From: Actinomycetes bacterium
GTDB lineage: Bacteria > Actinomycetota > Actinomycetes > Actinomycetales > Dermatophilaceae
Length of the DNA stretch: 20,427 bases
Assembly (NCBI GenBank): GCA_023451855.1
Contig: JAEXXY010000218.1
Location: 1 to 20,427 of the forward strand
Direction of reading: 5' to 3'
Part shown: in pieces, positions 16,015 to 20,427 of the stretch
How the letters are laid out: every line of letters starts with the position of its first letter
Numbering within the stretch: position 1 is the first letter of the stretch
Notes under the pieces: generated by a model
The model's database searches: none
What the model was told of the DNA's origin: nothing
What the model saw: the letters and a program-made list of their open reading frames with translations, nothing else
Program-made: the position numbers and the translations under genes

Positions 16015-16104
16015 GTCGCTCCTAGCTCGTCGCTGAGGTGGTCGGGATCGGCTGTGTGACTCCAGGTCACTCCACCGGCAAGGGAGAGGATGCCATGTCG
16101 GGGT

Positions 16105-16121
16105 CGGCGCGTCCTGCGCCG
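16105..16121. terminator. Small hairpin after the second DUF881 gene
   Basis: CGGCGC (16105-16110) and GCGCCG (16116-16121) with a 5-nt loop, starting 5 nt after the DUF881 stop. A 6-bp GC stem without U-tract is a weak terminator candidate for the pgsA operon. Confidence 0.4.
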
Positions 16122-16126
16122 GGCGG

Positions 16127-17119
16127 TCACTGGGTCGGCTTCGCGTGGGTCATCGGGCGCGGCTCGTGCACCGAGGTGATCTGGATCGACGGCGACTCGG
16201 CGACCGTCGCGTTGGCGCCCTTCTGCCGCACCGTCTCGACGATCCCGCCCGGGATCGTCATCGCCGAGGACAGCGTCTTGGCGTCCCCGATCGCCTTGAT
16301 CTCGATGGGGCGGGTGATCGCCTTGCCGTCGATGAGGAGGTCACCGCCGGCATCGCCGACGAACGAGGACGCGACGACGCGCACCCCACCGACGTCGATC
16401 GACTCTGCGCCGGCGTCGCGCATCTCCTGGATGATGTCGAGGACGACCGGCCCGGTGACCTGCTTGTCGGGGTCGGTGATCGTCAGGACGATGCCCTGGC
16501 CCTTGGCGCCGATGGTGCCGGCGAGGATGCCGAGGGTGTCGACGCGCTTCTGGGCCTGCTCGAGTGCCTCCGCGGCCGTGCCGGTGCCGTTCTTGAGCCG
16601 GTCGCGGGTGGCCTCGAGCTCGCGGACCTGCTGGTCCAGGCGCGAGGACCTCACGGAGATGTCGTCGAGGACCCGGACGAGGTCGGTCTGGCTCAGCTGG
16701 TCCAGGCCGCGCTCGTTCGTCAGCCGCACTTGGGCGGCGATGCCAGCCCCGAGCAGGACGGCGAGCAGGGCGCCGAGGAGGTTGGCGCGCGTGGCCCGCG
16801 GCCGTGACATCGCGAAGAGCCGCCGCCAGGCAGCGACCCCTTCGACGGGCCGGCCGGGCTCGGCAGCAGCCTCGGCCTCGGTGAAGTCGTCCTCGACGCC
16901 GTAGCGGTCCCTGATCGGGACGGCGGGCTCGGGCTGCTGCACCTCCGGGTCCGACGCGTCGCCGGCGTCGGGTGCGTCTGCGGCGTCGGTTGCGTCTGCG
17001 GCGACCGTCTCGTCGGGCTCGTGAACGGCCTCCGAGGTCGACGCGTCCTCGGGGACGAGGACGGTGACGTCGGGTTCGGGCGTCTCGTCGGGCGGTGTCT
17101 GCTTGCGGCTCATCGTCAC
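16127..17119 (-). CDS. DUF881 membrane-anchored protein (Rv1825-like)
   Basis: A 330-residue protein. Residues 1-70 are an acidic, Asp/Ala/Glu/Pro-rich cytoplasmic tail, partly from small in-frame repeats (DATDAADAPDAGDA). One membrane segment lies at about 112-130 (ANLLGALLAVLLGAGIAAQ), then a coiled-coil-like stretch (about 140-190, SRLDQQVRELEATRDRLKN) and the DUF881 domain: GQGIVLTITDP, LDIIQEMRDAGAESIDVGGVRVVASS, IEIKAIGDAKTLSSAMTIPGGIVETV. The domain should face outside. The family's reaction is unknown. The GTG at 17119 overlaps the sbp stop as GTGA; an ATG at 17113 is the alternative start. It is the last gene of a four-gene coupled operon. Confidence 0.87.
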   Translation of the reverse strand: MTMSRKQTPPDETPEPDVTVLVPEDASTSEAVHEPDETVAADATDAADAPDAGDASDPEVQQPEPAVPIRDRYGVEDDFTEAEAAAEPGRPVEGVAAWRRLFAMSRPRATRANLLGALLAVLLGAGIAAQVRLTNERGLDQLSQTDLVRVLDDISVRSSRLDQQVRELEATRDRLKNGTGTAAEALEQAQKRVDTLGILAGTIGAKGQGIVLTITDPDKQVTGPVVLDIIQEMRDAGAESIDVGGVRVVASSFVGDAGGDLLIDGKAITRPIEIKAIGDAKTLSSAMTIPGGIVETVRQKGANATVAESPSIQITSVHEPRPMTHAKPTQ

Positions 17120-17448
17120 GCCTTGAACAGGTGCCGCCGGATCGAGGCCACGTTGGAGAAGATCCGCACGCCGAGGACGACCACGACGCCCGTCGACAGC
17201 TGGGCGCCGACGCCGAGCTGGTCACCGAGGAAGACGATGAAGGCGGCGACGACGACGTTCGACAGGAACGACACGACGAAGACCTTGTCGTCGAAGATGC
17301 CGTCGAGGATGGCCCGGATGGCCCCGAACACGGCATCGAGCGCCGCGATGACGGCGATGGGCAGGTAGGGCTGGAGCCACACCGGGACCGACGGGTGCAT
17401 GAACAGGCCGATCGCCAGGCCTGCCACCAGTCCGAGGACGGGGATCAC
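17116..17448 (-). CDS. sbp: Small basic protein (Sbp, DUF1290)
   Basis: A 110-residue membrane protein with three predicted helices: VIPVLGLVAGLAIGLFM, LPIAVIAALDAVFGAIRAIL and the region from VFVVSFLSNVVVAAFIVFLGDQL on. The YLPIAVIAALDAVFGAIRA and VRIFSNVASIRRHLF segments are typical of the Sbp/DUF1290 family, which sits beside DUF881 and division genes in Gram-positive bacteria. Function is unknown. The GTG at 17448 overlaps the upstream DUF881 stop as GTGA and has AGGAG 5 nt upstream; the longer open frame is a shadow of the DUF881 gene. Confidence 0.87.
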   Translation of the reverse strand: MIPVLGLVAGLAIGLFMHPSVPVWLQPYLPIAVIAALDAVFGAIRAILDGIFDDKVFVVSFLSNVVVAAFIVFLGDQLGVGAQLSTGVVVVLGVRIFSNVASIRRHLFKA

Positions 17449-18500
17449 GGGTTCTCCTGACTGTTGCCTGCGCTGGTCGTCGGTGGTGCGGTGGTCGGGT
17501 TGTCGGTGTCGGTGCCGGTGCCCGAGGTCGCCCCGCCCGGGGGCGCGGTGCCGGGTGCCGCCTTGCGCTGGGTGGTGGGTCCCGGGCTCGTCGAGGTCAC
17601 CGAGCCCGCCGGCGCGATGGGCTGGGCCACCACGAGGCGCGACGCGGAGTCGGCCGGCACGCTGAGGGAGTCTGCCGTCTTGAGCACCGAGCGGATCTTG
17701 AACTCCTGGGTCAGCTGCGAGAGGTAGACGCCGGCGAAGGACTGGTCGAAGAGCTGCTGCATGCCGGTGCCGTCGCCGAGCGCGGTGATGACGTAGGGCC
17801 GCGCCAGAGGGCGGAAGTCGACGATGATCGCCTGCCCGGCGAACCGGATCGCCGCCGTGGAGCTGAGCCGGTGGCCGTTGATGGAGATCGCCTCGGCACC
17901 CGCGCCCCACAGCCCGTTGACGATGATCTGCAGGTCGGCGGAGGTGACCCGTCCCGGCTCGAATCCGCTGCTCGGGCGCGAACCGGCGCCCCCGCCGGCC
18001 TCGGTGGACGCGGCGTCGTCGATGGTGAGCGTCAGGCCCGGGCCGGTCAGCCCCACGGTGCCGGCCTGGACCTCGAGCCCGGCGATCTGACCACTGAGGT
18101 CGGTCGACCCGCTCTGCTTCAGGGCCAGGGCCTCGTAGTCGCGCACCTGCCGGGTCAGCACGCCGACCTTGGCGTCCTGCGCGCTCGCCTGTTTCTGGAA
18201 ACCCTCGATGCGGGCGACGAGCTGGGCCTTGACCTGCGCGGCGGCCATCGGCTTGGGCCGCAGCGAGAGGGCGGCCAGGGCGAAGAGGAACCCGGTGAGC
18301 ACCGCGAGGACGATGACGAGCGGGGTGGTGTAGGAGGTCGCGCGCGGCAGGCCCTGCGCCTCGCGCCGGTCGGCGGCCTGCTGGTACCCAGGGTCGAGCG
18401 GGCGCTCGAGCATCGAGGTGATGAGCGTCATCGACGCGTCGGGGCGCCGGCGCGCGCCGGTCCCGCGCGTCCCGCCTGTGACGTCCGGGTCGTCCGTCAT
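17445..18500 (-). CDS. DUF881 membrane-anchored protein (Rv1823-like)
   Basis: A 351-residue protein. A 58-residue cytoplasmic N-terminus (with SMLERPLDPGYQQAADRR, typical of this group) precedes one membrane helix at about 59-80, then a helical segment (about 86-125) and the DUF881 domain: GPGLTLTIDDA, VTSADLQIIVNGLWGAGAEAISINGHRLSSTAAIRFAG, YVITALGDGTGMQQLF. The last ~60 residues are a Pro/Thr/Ser-rich tail outside the fold. ATG 18500 overlaps the pgsA-like stop by one base (TGATG), showing coupling. DUF881 has no known reaction; the paired DUF881 genes around sbp suggest a membrane complex, which is inference. Confidence 0.87.
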   Translation of the reverse strand: MTDDPDVTGGTRGTGARRRPDASMTLITSMLERPLDPGYQQAADRREAQGLPRATSYTTPLVIVLAVLTGFLFALAALSLRPKPMAAAQVKAQLVARIEGFQKQASAQDAKVGVLTRQVRDYEALALKQSGSTDLSGQIAGLEVQAGTVGLTGPGLTLTIDDAASTEAGGGAGSRPSSGFEPGRVTSADLQIIVNGLWGAGAEAISINGHRLSSTAAIRFAGQAIIVDFRPLARPYVITALGDGTGMQQLFDQSFAGVYLSQLTQEFKIRSVLKTADSLSVPADSASRLVVAQPIAPAGSVTSTSPGPTTQRKAAPGTAPPGGATSGTGTDTDNPTTAPPTTSAGNSQENP

Positions 18501-19111
18501 CAGGCCACCGCCCGCGCCGCGCGGTCGCGCAGGACGATGCGCGCGTGGATCCCGTAGAGGACGGCCGCGAGCCAGTAGAGGGTGATCCCCCACCAGGCGA
18601 AACCCCAGCCGATGGGCTGGGCGAGGTCGCCCACCCAGTCATCGCGGTGGGCCAGCAGCAGGAGCGGGAAGGCGTAGAGCAGGTTGAACGTCGCCGCCTT
18701 GCCGACGTAGTGCACCGGCAGACCGAGCTGCCCGCGCAGGCGAAGGTAGGCGAGCATGACGCCCATGACGACTTCGCGCGCGAGGAGCACCACGACGACC
18801 CACCACGGGATGACCTCGCGCCAGGCGAGGCCGAGCAGCGTCGTCAGGATGTAGAGCCGGTCGGCGATCGGGTCGAGGAACTGCCCGAGACGCGACTCCA
18901 TGCCGAACGCCCGCGCGATCTTGCCGTCGAGGTAGTCGGTGACTCCCGAGAGCATGAGGATGAGCAGGGCCAGCCCGTCGCGCTCGGCGAGGATCGCCCA
19001 GAGGAAGACCGGCACGCCGAGCAGCCGCAGCACCGAAAGCGCGTTGGGGATCGTCAGGAGCTGGTTCGACACCACGTGCTCGCGGTCCGCCGCGTCCTTC
19101 TGCTCACCCAC
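18500..19111 (-). CDS. pgsA: CDP-alcohol phosphatidyltransferase (PgsA-type)
   Basis: A 203-residue integral membrane enzyme. The catalytic signature is complete, D59-x2-D62-G63-x2-A66-R67-x8-G76-x3-D80-x3-D84 (in TDYLDGKIARAFG and GQFLDPIADR), which binds metal and CDP-diacylglycerol and transfers a phosphatidyl group to an alcohol. The lead-in LLTIPNALSVLRLLGVPVFLW and the end are as in phosphatidylglycerophosphate synthase-like proteins, but substrate choice within the family (glycerol phosphate, inositol phosphate, other) cannot be read reliably. GTG 19111 is chosen over the longer frame because TAGGCT lies 7 nt upstream (leaderless) and the length then fits. It starts the pgsA-DUF881-sbp-DUF881 operon. 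Confidence 0.87.
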   Translation of the reverse strand: MGEQKDAADREHVVSNQLLTIPNALSVLRLLGVPVFLWAILAERDGLALLILMLSGVTDYLDGKIARAFGMESRLGQFLDPIADRLYILTTLLGLAWREVIPWWVVVVLLAREVVMGVMLAYLRLRGQLGLPVHYVGKAATFNLLYAFPLLLLAHRDDWVGDLAQPIGWGFAWWGITLYWLAAVLYGIHARIVLRDRAARAVA

Positions 19112-19118
19112 GGCGGTC

Positions 19119-19124
19119 AGCCTA
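19119..19124 (-). promoter_or_regulatory. -10 element of the pgsA operon (leaderless)
   Basis: TAGGCT on the minus strand fits TANNNT and ends 7 nt before the GTG start. There is no Shine-Dalgarno and no clear -35. Confidence 0.5.
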
Positions 19125-19180
19125 ACGGGCGCCTCGCAGCCCCGCGTACGCCGCTCGGCATCGATCCGGACACGCTGTGA

Positions 19181-19186
19181 CACACT
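19181..19186 (+). promoter_or_regulatory. Possible -10 element of the YibE/F gene
   Basis: CACACT ends 7 nt before the ATG at 19194, the same leaderless layout seen elsewhere in the window. The first base deviates from TANNNT and no -35 is seen. Confidence 0.35.
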
Positions 19187-19193
19187 CCGGACC

Positions 19194-20427
19194 ATGTCCG
19201 GCGGACACAGCCACAGCCATCGACCCGGCGACCACGAGGCCACGGCCTCCGTGTCCGTGAGCGCACTCGCCCGCGTCGCCCTGACGGCCTTCGTCGTCCT
19301 CGCCGCAGCCGCGACGCTCTTCGGCGTCGTGCGCTTCTGGCCGTCGGACGCCGGGGCGGCCGGACGGGTGGGCACCACCGAGTTCGCCGCGCCGGGCGTC
19401 ACCTTTCCGCTCGCCGAGGTGCTCGACGTGCTGCCGGCCTGCACGGGACAGGACGCCTCGACCGGCGCCCCGACCGCACCGGGTCAGGGTGGCGAAACGG
19501 CCGAGTCAGGTGCGACGTGCGGCGCGATCCGGGTGCAGCTCGAGCAGCCGACCGCGTCCTCCGGTGACGTGCACCCGACGGTGACGGTCGCCGTGCCGCC
19601 CCCGGTGTCGGAGTCGGGCCTGCGCGCCGGCGACACCGTCCAGCTGATGCGCACGCCACCGGCCCAGGGCCAGCCCGAGGGCTTCTCCTTCCTGCAGGTG
19701 CAGCGCGGCGCGCCACTGTCGCTCATGCTCGGGCTCTTCGTCCTCGTCGTGGCGGTCGTCGCGCGGTGGCGCGGCATCCTGGCGCTCGTCGGGCTCGGTT
19801 TCGGCGGGCTCGTCGTCGCGCGGTTCATGCTGCCGGCGCTGCTCGAGGGCCAGTCGGGCCTGCTCGTGGCCGTGGTCGGCAGCTCGGCGATCATGTTCGT
19901 CGTCCTCTACCTGGCCCACGGCCTCTCGATCCGCACGAGCACGGCCCTCGCGGGCACCCTGTTCGGTGTCGGCATCACCGCCGGGCTCGGCCTGCTCGCC
20001 GTCGACATCGCGCGCCTCAGCGGCGTCGCCGACGACGAGGGCGCCACGCTGTCCTCGTTCGTCACGACGCTGCACCCGCAGGAGCTGCTGACCTGCGCCA
20101 TCATCGTGGCCGGCCTCGGCGTGCTCAACGACGTGACGATCACGCAGTCCTCCGCCGTCTGGGAGCTGCGTGCGGCCGCACCCTCGATGGGGCGGCGTGA
20201 GCTGTTCCGCTCCGGCATGCGCATCGGCCGCGACCACATCGCCTCGACGATCTACACCATCGTCTTCGCCTACGCCGGTGCCGCCCTGCCGGTGCTCATG
20301 CTCCTGTTCCTCTACGAGCGGCCGGTCCTCGACCTGCTCCAGACCGAGTCGCTGTCCGAGGAGATCGTGCGCACGCTCGCCTCGGAGATCGGGCTCGTCC
20401 TCGCCGTGCCCGTCACGACGGCGATCG
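19194..20427 (+). CDS. YibE/F family membrane protein, 5' part
   Basis: The frame is open from ATG 19194 to the window end (411 codons), so the gene is truncated on the right. A short His-rich start (GGHSHSHRPGDH) is followed by a membrane helix at about 24-46 and a ~130-residue segment probably outside the membrane, with two Cys and Thr/Ser/Pro-rich parts. Then come several helices: LSLMLGLFVLVVAVVARWRGILALVGLGFGGLVVARFML, LLVAVVGSSAIMFVVLYLAHG, FGVGITAGLGLLAV, the conserved GVLNDVTITQSSAVWELR, and TIYTIVFAYAGAALPVLMLLFL. These are YibE/F features. The biochemical function is unknown. It is divergent from the pgsA operon, with 82 bp between. Confidence 0.85.
   Translation, partial: MSGGHSHSHRPGDHEATASVSVSALARVALTAFVVLAAAATLFGVVRFWPSDAGAAGRVGTTEFAAPGVTFPLAEVLDVLPACTGQDASTGAPTAPGQGGETAESGATCGAIRVQLEQPTASSGDVHPTVTVAVPPPVSESGLRAGDTVQLMRTPPAQGQPEGFSFLQVQRGAPLSLMLGLFVLVVAVVARWRGILALVGLGFGGLVVARFMLPALLEGQSGLLVAVVGSSAIMFVVLYLAHGLSIRTSTALAGTLFGVGITAGLGLLAVDIARLSGVADDEGATLSSFVTTLHPQELLTCAIIVAGLGVLNDVTITQSSAVWELRAAAPSMGRRELFRSGMRIGRDHIASTIYTIVFAYAGAALPVLMLLFLYERPVLDLLQTESLSEEIVRTLASEIGLVLAVPVTTAI

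Noticed and set aside
16960..17005. Repeated GCGTCTGCGGCGTCGG-like units as a possible regulatory or CRISPR-like array
   Set aside because: They are short, imperfect, in frame, and encode the Asp/Ala-rich tail of the DUF881 protein; they are ordinary low-complexity coding DNA.

Overview
This window is about 20.4 kb of very GC-rich DNA with dense, tightly packed genes, GTG starts, AGGAGG-type ribosome sites and several probable leaderless starts. The gene content points to an Actinomycetota chromosome. A micrococcal lineage such as Intrasporangiaceae is my guess from general gene content, not something the sequence proves. No tRNA, rRNA, CRISPR array, insertion sequence or phage gene was seen. 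No stretch of 300 bases or more lacks a gene.

Left part (1-8.06 kb), mixed metabolic genes: the 3' end of an L-2-hydroxyglutarate oxidase-like gene; a convergent gene for a WXG-type helical domain fused to a class-3 lipase; an APC amino-acid permease; a two-gene flavin operon (luciferase-like monooxygenase plus its FMN reductase) behind a clear inverted-repeat operator; a divergent SpoU/TrmH rRNA or tRNA methyltransferase; a PhzF plus DUF1697 pair; and a histidine phosphatase transcribed divergently from phzF.

Middle and right part (8.06-19.1 kb), a leftward block: reading with transcription, a pgsA-type CDP-alcohol phosphatidyltransferase, DUF881, small basic protein Sbp, a second DUF881, gcvH, a GarA/OdhI-like FHA protein, an FtsR-type MerR regulator, a DUF151 bifunctional nuclease-family protein, a second MerR-type regulator, a glycine riboswitch, gcvP, and a glutamate-cysteine ligase-family enzyme. 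From memory this order matches M. tuberculosis Rv1822-Rv1832, so the block is an old conserved actinobacterial neighbourhood. It links glycine cleavage, 2-oxoglutarate/glutamate control by an FHA protein, cell-division regulators and membrane/envelope proteins. At the right edge a YibE/F membrane protein reads rightward and runs off the window.

The window is mostly ordinary core genome. The best items for a second look are: the orphan WXG-lipase with a palindrome inside its promoter; the GarA-like protein that lacks the usual phospho-threonine motif and has a duplicated ribosome-site/start cassette; the 77-nt hairpin between gcvH and that gene; mutually exclusive hairpins over the ligase start codon downstream of the riboswitch-controlled gcvP; a MerR gene with a dyad at its promoter; and a repeated pattern of -10 hexamers 6-7 nt before start codons.
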